Made by a program: the position numbers and the translations under genes
Part shown: positions 45,623 through 54,493 of the stretch, piece by piece
Position numbering within the stretch: position 1 is the first letter of the stretch
Layout: the number at the start of each line of letters is the position of its first letter
Assembly: GCF_014199255.1 (NCBI RefSeq)
Contig: NZ_JACIJF010000001.1
Span: 434,001-498,000 of the forward strand
Source of the DNA: Sphingomonas xinjiangensis
GTDB lineage: Bacteria; Pseudomonadota; Alphaproteobacteria; Sphingomonadales; Sphingomonadaceae
DNA length: 64,000 bases
Reading direction: 5' to 3'
Notes under the pieces: generated by a model
What the model was told of the DNA's origin: nothing
Databases searched by the model: none
Seen by the model: only the letters and a program-made list of their open reading frames with translations

Positions 45623-46294
45623 TCAGAACGTAAACTGCGCATAGATGCGCGGTCCCGATCTGGCGCCCTTCCCCTTCAGCCGCTGCTGCCAGGAAAGCCC
45701 GACCTCCAGGTCCTTTTCTCCCAGTCCCTGCTCCAGCGTCAGGCTTGGCCCGGCATAATATTGCCCGGTGCCGAACACCTCACCCGATCCGGACAGCCGC
45801 GCGAAGCGGCCCGATGTTTCGACCCCCAGCCAGGCGCCGGCCAGCTTTCGCTGAAGCGAGCCGACATAAGCGAGGCCCGTACCCCGTTCATCACCCTCGC
45901 GGCTGTTCCGCACGATACCCGTACCCTGGACCCACCACGTGTCGCTCTGCCGCTCCAGGATCAGGCGCGCTTCCAGGTTGCGCAGCGATCCGCCGCGCGC
46001 CAGCGAGCCGGTCAGCTCCACCGCGACGCCAAGCGGACCCTCATCGGGCTCGCTGAAGCGGAACATTGCCGATGCGCTCGCTTCTTCCAGCACGCCGTCC
46101 TCGAATTCGAGCGAACCGCCCAGCGCGAGCAGGTCGGACACCCCGCTCATCAGCTGGACGCTCTCACCCCCCGGCGCAGTGGTGACCTGTACCTGGCCTC
46201 TACCGGCCTCGGGAGCGATCTGATCGAGCAACTCGACTTGAGCAGCGGCTGGCACCGCTGCCAACAGCAGCGGCGCGAGGAGAATGAAGCGCAT
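45623..46294 (-). CDS. Predicted secreted or outer-membrane beta-barrel protein
   Basis: A 223-aa protein with a signal peptide (LLAPLLLAAVPAAAQ, cut after AAA about residue 18). Thereafter it has mostly alternating polar/apolar strands (LGVAVELTGSLARG, LEARLILERQ, GTGLAYVGSLQRKLAG) and a final Phe (RIYAQFTF), typical of small outer-membrane barrels. No family is assigned with confidence. It is transcribed in the same direction as pit but starts 86 bases before it, so it may be separate. No signs of transfer. Confidence 0.7.
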   Translation of the reverse strand: MRFILLAPLLLAAVPAAAQVELLDQIAPEAGRGQVQVTTAPGGESVQLMSGVSDLLALGGSLEFEDGVLEEASASAMFRFSEPDEGPLGVAVELTGSLARGGSLRNLEARLILERQSDTWWVQGTGIVRNSREGDERGTGLAYVGSLQRKLAGAWLGVETSGRFARLSGSGEVFGTGQYYAGPSLTLEQGLGEKDLEVGLSWQQRLKGKGARSGPRIYAQFTF

Positions 46295-46314
46295 CCGCGC
46301 CCTCTAGCGCGTAG

Positions 46315-46500
46315 TCAGCGTGACAGGCAGTGCGTTCGCGTGATCTTCGTCACTTTGCCGCTGTCGTCCTTCTCGACGACGCGATCTTCCGTGCAGACCG
46401 GCGCCGCGCCGCGTTCGCTGGTGCGCCACGCCACCACGGCCGCCACCACGGCGATCGCCAATATGATCGCCAGCCGCGTCTTCCTGTTCACCCTGCGCAT
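46315..46500 (-). CDS. Small membrane-anchored protein, 61 aa
   Basis: One N-terminal transmembrane helix (RLAIILAIAVVAAVVAWR) followed by a short hydrophilic domain with two cysteines (PVCTEDRVVEKDDSGKV and THCLSR) that could form a disulfide in the periplasm. The function is unknown. It lies 20 bases upstream of the predicted barrel gene, so they probably share a transcript. It diverges from uvrD. Confidence 0.55.
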   Translation of the reverse strand: MRRVNRKTRLAIILAIAVVAAVVAWRTSERGAAPVCTEDRVVEKDDSGKVTKITRTHCLSR

Positions 46501-46583
46501 CGCTTCCTCCCGATGGGGCTCCTAACCGCGGCGGGCGTGCCAAGCAACTTGCCCCCTCGCCCGCCGTTCCCTACCTGTTCGCC

Positions 46584-48893
46584 ATGAGTCTTCCTGCGCC
46601 TTCTCCCGCCGACGCCCCTTATATCCGGAGCCTGAACGATCCGCAGCGCGACGCGGTGTTCACCACCGAGGGTCCGGTGCTGGTGCTGGCAGGCGCCGGC
46701 ACAGGCAAAACCGCAGCGCTCACCGCCCGTCTCGCCCACCTGCTCTACACGCGGAAGGCATATCCGTCCGAGATCCTGTCGGTCACCTTCACCAACAAGG
46801 CCGCGCGCGAGATGCGCGAGCGGGTCGGGCGGCTGGTTGGCGACGCAGTCGAGGGCATGCCCTGGCTTGGCACCTTTCACGCGATCGGCGCGAAGATGCT
46901 GCGCCGCCACGCCGAGCTGGTCGGCCTCCAATCCAACTTTACGATCCTCGACACCGACGACCAGTTGCGCCTGCTCAAGCAGCTCATCACAGCCGCCGAC
47001 CTTGACGAGAAGCGCTGGCCAGCGCGCAGCCTCGCCGGCCTGATCGACGGCTGGAAGAACAAGGGGCTGGTCCCCGCCGATCTCGACGCCGGCGAGTCCG
47101 AACTCTACGCCAATGGCCGTGGCCAGGCGATGTACGCGGCCTATCAGGATCGGCTGAAGACGCTCAACGCCTGCGATTTCGGCGACCTGCTGCTCCACAT
47201 GCTCACCATCCTGAAGACACATCGCGAGGTGCTTGCGCTCTATCAAGAGCGCTTCCGCTACATCATGGTGGACGAGTATCAGGACACCAACAGCGTCCAG
47301 TATCTCTGGCTTCGCCTCCTCGCCCAAGAGCGCAAGAACATCTGCTGCGTCGGCGACGACGACCAGTCGATCTATTCGTGGCGCGGCGCGCAGGTGGAGA
47401 ACATCCTGAAGTTCGAGAAGGACTTTCCCGGCGCCAAGGTAATCCGCCTGGAACAGAATTACCGCTCCACCCCGCACATCCTCGGCGCCGCCTCCGGCGT
47501 GATCGCCAACAATAGCGGGCGCCTGGGCAAGACGCTGTGGACCGAGTTCGACGCGGGCGAAAAGGTCAAGGTACTCGGCATCTGGGACGGCCCTGAGGAG
47601 GCGCGCCGCGTCGGCGAGGAAATCGAATCCTGCCAGCGCGCCGGCAAAAGCCTTGATGAGGTGGCGATCCTCGTCCGCGCCCAGCACCAGACCCGCGAGT
47701 TTGAAGACCGCTTCATCGCAATCGGCATGCCGTACAAGATCATCGGCGGCTTCCGCTTCTACGAACGCCAAGAAATCCGCGACGCGCTCGCATATCTGCG
47801 CGTCGTCGCCCAGCCTGCCGACGACCTCGCCTTCGAACGCATCGTCAACACGCCCAAGCGCGGCCTGGGCGACAAGGCGCTGGCCAAGGTCCACCAGTTC
47901 GCCCGCTCGACCGGGCTTGCCCTCACCACCGCCTCGGCCCGCATCCTCGACACCGATGAACTGACCCCGCAGGCGCGCCGCGCGCTCGGCAATCTGGTCG
48001 GCGACATCGCCCGCTGGCGCTCCATGGGCGACCAGCTCACCCATCCCGAACTCGCCCGCATCATCCTAGACGAAAGCGGCTACACGGCGATGTGGCAGGC
48101 GGACCGCACCGCTGAAGCCGCCGGCCGGCTGGAGAATTTGAACGAACTGGTCCGCGCGATGGAGGAGTATGAGTCCCTCGGCGCGTTCCTAGAGCATGTC
48201 AGCCTGGTGATGGACAATGAGGGCAATGCCGAGGAGCCCAAGGTCACGATCATGACCATCCACGCCGCCAAGGGGCTGGAGTTCGACACCGCGTTCCTGG
48301 TCGGCTGGGAGGAGGGAATCTTCCCTTCACAGCGCGCCCTAGACGAAGGCGGGCAGTCCTCCCTCGAGGAGGAACGCCGCCTCGCTTATGTCGCGATCAC
48401 CCGCGCCCGGCGAAGGGCGATCATCCTCCACGCCGCCAACCGCCGCATCTACGGCCAGTGGACCAGCAGCCTGCCCAGCCGCTTCGTCGCGGAACTGCCG
48501 CCCGAGCATGTCGAGAGCGAAACGACTATGTCCGGCGGCGAAAGCCTGTGGCGCGCCAATTGGTCCGAACGCGCCGATCCCTTTGCCGATGTCGCGCGCG
48601 GCACCGGCCGCGGCCCCGGCTGGCAGCGCGCGGCGGGCGTAGACGCCAAGAATCCCGGCGGCAGCTTCCAGAGCCGCACCTTTACCCGCGAAGCTCCACG
48701 CGTGCTGGAAAGCCGCGCGTCTGCGGTCAGCTTCGGCGCCAAGCCTCGCGCCGACCTGACGCTCGGCCAGCGCGTGTTCCACCAGAAGTTCGGCTATGGC
48801 GTGATCGCCGAGATCGAAGGCAACAAGCTGGAGATCGACTTCGAGCAGGCGGGCCGCAAGCGGGTGATGGATAGCTTCGTGAGCGCGGGATAG
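46584..48893 (+). CDS. UvrD/PcrA/Rep-family ATP-dependent DNA helicase
   Basis: A 769-aa superfamily-1 3'-5' helicase for DNA repair and replication restart. Motifs in order: Q-motif near LNDPQRDAVFTT, Walker A AGAGTGKTAAL (residues 36-46), Ia SVTFTNKAAREM, Walker B VDEYQDTN, III VGDDDQSIYSWRGA, IV LEQNYRST, V TIMTIHAAKGLEFD and VI EERRLAYVAITRAR. The C-terminal Tudor-like tail (GQRVFHQKFGYGVIAEIEG) is that of PcrA/UvrD and binds RNA polymerase in relatives. UvrD and PcrA cannot be told apart by eye. It is monocistronic and ends at a hairpin. Confidence 0.94.
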   Translation: MSLPAPSPADAPYIRSLNDPQRDAVFTTEGPVLVLAGAGTGKTAALTARLAHLLYTRKAYPSEILSVTFTNKAAREMRERVGRLVGDAVEGMPWLGTFHAIGAKMLRRHAELVGLQSNFTILDTDDQLRLLKQLITAADLDEKRWPARSLAGLIDGWKNKGLVPADLDAGESELYANGRGQAMYAAYQDRLKTLNACDFGDLLLHMLTILKTHREVLALYQERFRYIMVDEYQDTNSVQYLWLRLLAQERKNICCVGDDDQSIYSWRGAQVENILKFEKDFPGAKVIRLEQNYRSTPHILGAASGVIANNSGRLGKTLWTEFDAGEKVKVLGIWDGPEEARRVGEEIESCQRAGKSLDEVAILVRAQHQTREFEDRFIAIGMPYKIIGGFRFYERQEIRDALAYLRVVAQPADDLAFERIVNTPKRGLGDKALAKVHQFARSTGLALTTASARILDTDELTPQARRALGNLVGDIARWRSMGDQLTHPELARIILDESGYTAMWQADRTAEAAGRLENLNELVRAMEEYESLGAFLEHVSLVMDNEGNAEEPKVTIMTIHAAKGLEFDTAFLVGWEEGIFPSQRALDEGGQSSLEEERRLAYVAITRARRRAIILHAANRRIYGQWTSSLPSRFVAELPPEHVESETTMSGGESLWRANWSERADPFADVARGTGRGPGWQRAAGVDAKNPGGSFQSRTFTREAPRVLESRASAVSFGAKPRADLTLGQRVFHQKFGYGVIAEIEGNKLEIDFEQAGRKRVMDSFVSAG

Positions 48894-48904
48894 CCGGTAC
48901 GGTC

Positions 48905-48934
48905 CTCCGCTCGCCGAAAGGTGAGGCGGAGTTT
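48905..48934 (+). terminator. Terminator after uvrD-like gene
   Basis: Stem CTCCGCTCGCC/GGTGAGGCGGAG with one bulge closes a GAAA tetraloop and is followed by TTT, 11 bases after the helicase stop. It is a good intrinsic-terminator shape with a short T-run. Confidence 0.65.
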
Positions 48935-48947
48935 CCCAAATGACAAC

Positions 48948-49012
48948 GCCAGCATGCCCCAACCGGAACATGCTGGCGCAATCCAGCGGGTAGCTACGGC
49001 GCCGAAGCGCCG
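48948..49012 (-). terminator. Two hairpins downstream of ettA
   Basis: Reading away from ettA, the first hairpin (48997-49012) is CGGCGC/GCGCCG with a TTCG tetraloop. The second (48948-48977) is a perfect 9-bp stem, GCCAGCATG/CATGCTGGC. Both lie within 75 bases of the ettA stop. Neither has a long T-run. Confidence 0.5.
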
Positions 49013-49019
49013 GCAGCGT

Positions 49020-50699
<1,680 letters not shown>

Positions 50700-50839
50700 G
50701 ATGCGGTCTCCGTTGGGAAGTTCTGGATGCGGGAAATTCAGATGCGATGTAGCGATCCCCCGCCGCCTTGGCAACGCGAGCGCTTGGCGGTGCGCTCCGG
50801 CCCATTGCAATTGTTCCAGAGCCGGTTAGCAATCGCGGC

Positions 50840-52219
50840 ATGACCAAGCGCATCCTGCTTGCGGCAGCCGCCGCCCTCGCCCTTCCCTTCCCCACGCTGG
50901 CGCAAACCGCCGAGCAGGTCGCCGCGCTGCGCGACGATGCGCTCAAGAACGACACGCTGGCCTGGGACCTGACCGAAGGGCTGACTACCGAAGTGGGCCA
51001 GCGCCTGGCCGCCACCGAAGCCGAGAAACGCGCGCGAGACTGGTCGGTGGAGCGCCTGACTGCGCTTGGCTTCAAGAACGTCCATGTCGAGACCTTCCGC
51101 ATGCCCGTGTGGGTGCGCGGCGATGAGACCGCCGAAGTGGTCGGCGCATCGGCCCAGAAGCTGGCGGTGACAGCATTGGGCAATTCGGGCTCGACCGGCC
51201 CGCGCGGCGTGGAAGCCGAGGTCGTCTATTTCCCGACCTTTGCCGATCTCCAGGCGGCACCGAACGGCAGCCTTAAGGGGAAGATCGCCTTTATCAGTCA
51301 CGCGATGACCGCGACGCAGGACGGCTCACAATATGGATCAAGCGGCATCGTCCGCCGCCAGGGGCCATCGCTCGCCGCGAGCAAGGGCGCAGCCGCGGTG
51401 CTGATCCGCTCGATCGGCACCGACTATCACCGCAATCCGCATACCGGCGTCACCAGCTGGCCCAAGGATGTTAAGCCGGTCGCTGCGGCCGCGCTCTCCG
51501 TGCCCGATGCTGAACAGCTAGAGCGGTTGCTGAAGCGCGGCCCGGTCAAGCTGCGCCTGCTCGTGACCCCGCAGTTCAAGGGTGAGGCCGAATCGGGCAA
51601 TGTCATCGCCGATGTGCCGGGCAGCGACCCGTCGGCCGGCGTGGTGCTGATCGGCGGCCATCTCGATAGCTGGGACCTGGGTACCGGCGCGATCGACGAC
51701 GCGTCCGGCGTGGCGATCACCGCCGCCGCGGCCAAGCGGATCATGGACGCCGGGCAGCCGCGGCGGACGATCCGCGTCGTCTGGTTCGGAGCCGAGGAAG
51801 TGGGAGGCTTCGGCGGCGAGGCCTATGCCAAGGCGCATGCCCGTGAGCGCCATGTGCTCGCCACCGAATCCGATTTCGGCGCGGACCGGGTGTGGAAGTT
51901 CACCACCAACCTGCCGGCAGGCGCGGAGTCGATCAGCGGCCGGCTGGCGGCGGCCCTTGCTCCGCTCGGCATCTCGCAAGGCAGCGAAAAGGCGCATGGC
52001 GGCACTGATGTCGGACCCGTTCTCGCGCTCGGGGTGCCTGCCATCGATCTGGAACAATCGGGCTTGCGCTACTTCGACTACCACCACACGCCAGATGACA
52101 CGCTGGACAAGATCGATCCCGCGCAACTGCGGCAGAATGTGGCAGCCTGGACCGCGATGCTGGCGGTCGTGGCGAACGCGCCCGAGGATATCGGACCGGT
52201 CGCCGCTGTAAATCACTGA
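50840..52219 (+). CDS. M28 family zinc metallopeptidase
   Basis: A 459-aa exported aminopeptidase-type protein. The signal peptide is ILLAAAAALALPFPTLAQ. An N-terminal PA-like domain precedes the M28 core with a full set of metal ligands: GGHLDSWDLG (His and Asp), GAIDDASGVA (Asp), GAEEVGGFGG (catalytic and metal Glu), ESDFGADRV (Asp) and DYHHTPDDT (His). The likely role is peptide or glutamate-terminated substrate hydrolysis in the periplasm. The ATG at 50840 is chosen because it starts the signal peptide; ribosome-site signal is weak. It diverges from ettA. Confidence 0.92.
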   Translation: MTKRILLAAAAALALPFPTLAQTAEQVAALRDDALKNDTLAWDLTEGLTTEVGQRLAATEAEKRARDWSVERLTALGFKNVHVETFRMPVWVRGDETAEVVGASAQKLAVTALGNSGSTGPRGVEAEVVYFPTFADLQAAPNGSLKGKIAFISHAMTATQDGSQYGSSGIVRRQGPSLAASKGAAAVLIRSIGTDYHRNPHTGVTSWPKDVKPVAAAALSVPDAEQLERLLKRGPVKLRLLVTPQFKGEAESGNVIADVPGSDPSAGVVLIGGHLDSWDLGTGAIDDASGVAITAAAAKRIMDAGQPRRTIRVVWFGAEEVGGFGGEAYAKAHARERHVLATESDFGADRVWKFTTNLPAGAESISGRLAAALAPLGISQGSEKAHGGTDVGPVLALGVPAIDLEQSGLRYFDYHHTPDDTLDKIDPAQLRQNVAAWTAMLAVVANAPEDIGPVAAVNH

Positions 52220-52234
52220 ACTGAGGGCCACCAA

Positions 52235-52280
52235 AACTCGCCGCATTCTCGCCTTAATCCAGGCGAAAATGCGGCGAGTT
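52235..52280. terminator. Long hairpin after the M28 peptidase gene
   Basis: AACTCGCCGCATT (52235-52247) and AATGCGGCGAGTT (52268-52280) form a perfect 13-bp stem. Inside, TCGCC and GGCGA (52249-52253 and 52262-52266) extend it to 18 bp, with one C-A mismatch and an 8-base loop. This is a strong terminator or a REP-like element. No T-run follows on the plus strand. Confidence 0.65.
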
Positions 52281-52305
52281 GAGGCTGAGTGTGTCTCATT
52301 TGCGA

Positions 52306-52333
52306 TTGACTGAGCAGGCGCAACCGCTATTTG
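52306..52333 (+). promoter_or_regulatory. Candidate promoter for the small lipoprotein gene
   Basis: TTGACT (-35, 52306-52311) and TATTTG (-10, 52328-52333) are 16 bases apart. This is a fair sigma-70-type promoter, starting about 55 bases before the ATG at 52395. Confidence 0.5.
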
Positions 52334-52394
52334 ACGGGCTTCGCACCGACGTTTGAGCCGGGGGCGAAACGTTTTAGTCGAAGGGACGCACCCT

Positions 52395-52628
52395 ATGAAG
52401 AAGATCCTCCTCGTCGCCGCAACCGCCGGCTTGATGTCGCTGGCAGCCTGCAGCGGCGGCACCGAGAACACCGCAACCGAAGCGGCGATCGAGAACCACG
52501 AAGCAAACGCAGCGATCTACGAAGAAGCCGCCGACAACACCGCGAACGCGACTGTCGAGAACGTTCTTGAGAACGCAGCTGACGTCGAAGAGAACTCGGC
52601 TGATGCGCTCGAGGCGAACGCTCAGTAA
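52395..52628 (+). CDS. Small acidic lipoprotein
   Basis: A 77-aa protein. The lipoprotein signal MKKILLVAATAGLMSLAAC ends with a lipobox (LAAC, Cys19). The mature part is Asn-, Ala- and Glu-rich with a helical, repetitive look (EAAIENHEANAAIYEEAADN, then TVENVLENAADVEENSADAL). The charge is strongly negative. Relatives of this type are common in sphingomonads, but no function is known to me. A coiled-coil envelope spacer is possible. A strong ribosome site (AAGGGA), a good promoter and a perfect palindromic terminator suggest high expression as a single-gene transcript. Confidence 0.72.
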   Translation: MKKILLVAATAGLMSLAACSGGTENTATEAAIENHEANAAIYEEAADNTANATVENVLENAADVEENSADALEANAQ

Positions 52629-52664
52629 TCGCTTCTGGCCTTTGGGCCGGAATGATGATCGTGG

Positions 52665-52694
52665 AAGGGCGCCCCGTACGGGGCGCCCTTTTTC
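52665..52694 (+). terminator. Strong rho-independent terminator
   Basis: A perfectly palindromic 26-base core, AAGGGCGCCCC joined to its complement around GTAC, ends in TTTTTC. It lies 36 bases after the small lipoprotein's stop. This is the clearest intrinsic terminator in the window. Confidence 0.88.
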
Positions 52695-52798
52695 GTTGTG
52701 CGCGCGGGGGATGGGGATGAGAACGCTGCGAGTGCACGTTTTTGCACGCGCATGACGGCTTGTGCCCCGGGGCAAGAGCGCCTAAGCGCACCGGGCGT

Positions 52799-52875
<77 letters not shown>

Positions 52876-52993
52876 GCTCTCGCAAGCGCTGGTCCGAAGC
52901 GACCTCAATTGCATCGGCATGGTTACGCTTCTGCGTTTGGGCGTTCTCTGAAGCTCCAATCATGCCGGGCGCTGCTGCGGGCAGGAGATGATG

Positions 52994-53281
52994 ATGGCGT
53001 TCGGACTATCCACAGCAAGTCTTGCCAGCATCGCGCTGATCGCGACCGCCGGTAGCGACAAGAAGGCGGTTCACTCGGTCGAAGTGCGCGGCTCCGAATA
53101 CCGCGTCATCGTCAATGGCGACAAGGTCGAGGTGAGAACGCCAAAGCCGCTCGTCGTTTGGAACCAGGTCGTTCGAAGCGAGCAGCTCGACGCCGTGGTG
53201 CAAGCCACCGGCTGCAAAGCTGTTGACGATAGTGGAACCGATGTGCTGCGCGCCAAGCTCGACTGCTCGGCAGCCAAGTAA
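52994..53281 (+). CDS. Hypothetical exported protein, 95 aa
   Basis: A small protein with a signal-like N-terminus (AFGLSTASLASIALIATAG) and a mature part containing VEVRGSEYRVIVNGDKVEVR (two or three beta strands) and two Cys (GCKAV and DCSAAK). No family recognised. Three ATG codons in a row start the frame. The third (52994) has AGGAG six bases upstream and is the best start. It is monocistronic between two tRNA genes. Confidence 0.6.
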   Translation: MAFGLSTASLASIALIATAGSDKKAVHSVEVRGSEYRVIVNGDKVEVRTPKPLVVWNQVVRSEQLDAVVQATGCKAVDDSGTDVLRAKLDCSAAK

Positions 53282-53366
53282 GGCCAGGCCTGCCAAGACG
53301 CGCGCGTCATCAACGATAGCCCGCTTCTTCGACTGACTGCCCGACAGTCGCCAATTCTGAAGCCGC

Positions 53367-53442
53367 TGGTGGGCCCGGCAGGACTCGAACCCGCAACCTA
53401 GCCGTTATGAGCGGCCAGCTCTAACCGTTGAGCTACAGGCCC
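53367..53442 (-). tRNA. tRNA with CAT anticodon, probable tRNA-Ile2 (lysidine type)
   Basis: A 76-base cloverleaf on the minus strand with acceptor stem GGGCCTG/CGGGCCC (one G-U pair), D-arm AGCTCAACGGTTAGAGC, anticodon loop CTCATAA (CAT), T-loop GGTTCGAGTCC, and encoded CCA. CAT could be elongator Met or Ile2. The D-arm and the overall layout resemble bacterial tRNA-Ile2 modified by TilS. The first ten bases overlap the end of the deacetylase-like gene. Confidence 0.9.
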
Positions 53443-54491
53443 CCAGCGCCATGCGCGATAGCGGAGATGCCACGCGGATCGCAAGCCATGTCGAGCGCTT
53501 CGATGATTTCGCTCAGCGATGCCGGCCGCACCCCGATGCGGTCGAGCGCCGACAGCACCTCGCCCCACCAGCGGTAGAAGCGCTTCAGGTCCGCCGCGTC
53601 GCGCACATAGGGGGTGTGCCCCGGTTCGAGCGAGGGCGAGTGGAAACTGAAGTGGAGGAAGCGCAGCCCCTCCCCCGCCGCCGTGCGGATCGCCTCCAGG
53701 GCCTCGGCGACTGGCATGTCCTCCGGCGTCAACGCGACCCGCGACAGCAATCCCAGCCGCGAGGCGATGCCGCGTCCCCGGTGCAGCGTGCCGAGGCGCT
53801 GGTACAGCCTTGCCCCGCCCCGGCGTAGCCGCCCTGTATAGACGGTGGTGAGCGGCAGCTCGGTCAGCCCGGGAGCAAGCCGGAAGGGCTGATTGCCCAC
53901 CTGCGTAAAATCGGCGCCGCCTTCCCCACTGTAATCGTAACCGGAGCGCATCGAGCTATCGATGCGGTACCCCAGCCCCGACAAGATCCCCGCGCAGTTC
54001 GGGCCGAAGCCGTAGCGGCCGGCGCGATAGATGCGCGGCCGCACCCCAAAGGCGTGCGTGATCGTGTCGGTCAGCGTGCGCAACTTGGCTGCTTCGAGTT
54101 CGACGGCGAGGTTGCCGGCAAAGCTGTTATAGCCGTTCACCGTCTCTTTGAAGGGCGGGTTGACCCAGGGGTGAAGCTGCGTGCCGATCGCCGAGCGCCC
54201 GTCTTGCAACAGGGCAAGCAGTGTCTCCACCGCCCGGGGGCACGTCGCGACGGGATGATCGGCCAAATAGGTTAACGGCACGCCACGCCCCGCGAACCAG
54301 GCATGCGCCTCGGGAAGCGCGCGAACATGGGTGGTCGCCCTCGCCTCGCGGCTGAACGGCCTGCCCCAGTCGAACTCTTCCTCGGTATCCACGAACACTG
54401 CGAATCGGCTGCCGAACGCATCGGGCCACCGCAGCAAGGCGTCGGCTGCGGGCGCGGGCACGCGGTAGCGTGGGAGCTCCCGCCCCTCCAC
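53433..54491 (-). CDS. Polysaccharide-deacetylase-like (WalW-type) protein
   Basis: A 352-aa cytosolic-looking protein. VFVDTEEEFDWGRPF is a NodB-type metal site variant, then GTQLHPWVNPPF provides the His pair. Conserved YRAGRYGFGPN and LHFSFHSPSLEPGHTPYVR complete the deacetylase core. From memory the layout is that of WalW-type proteins in glycan clusters. Its true substrate is unknown. The start GTG at 54491 lies two bases after the kinase stop, so it is probably cotranscribed with the kinase. The TAG stop and last two codons lie inside the 5' end of the downstream tRNA. Confidence 0.8.
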   Translation of the reverse strand: MEGRELPRYRVPAPAADALLRWPDAFGSRFAVFVDTEEEFDWGRPFSREARATTHVRALPEAHAWFAGRGVPLTYLADHPVATCPRAVETLLALLQDGRSAIGTQLHPWVNPPFKETVNGYNSFAGNLAVELEAAKLRTLTDTITHAFGVRPRIYRAGRYGFGPNCAGILSGLGYRIDSSMRSGYDYSGEGGADFTQVGNQPFRLAPGLTELPLTTVYTGRLRRGGARLYQRLGTLHRGRGIASRLGLLSRVALTPEDMPVAEALEAIRTAAGEGLRFLHFSFHSPSLEPGHTPYVRDAADLKRFYRWWGEVLSALDRIGVRPASLSEIIEALDMACDPRGISAIAHGAGGL

Positions 54492-54493
54492 GG

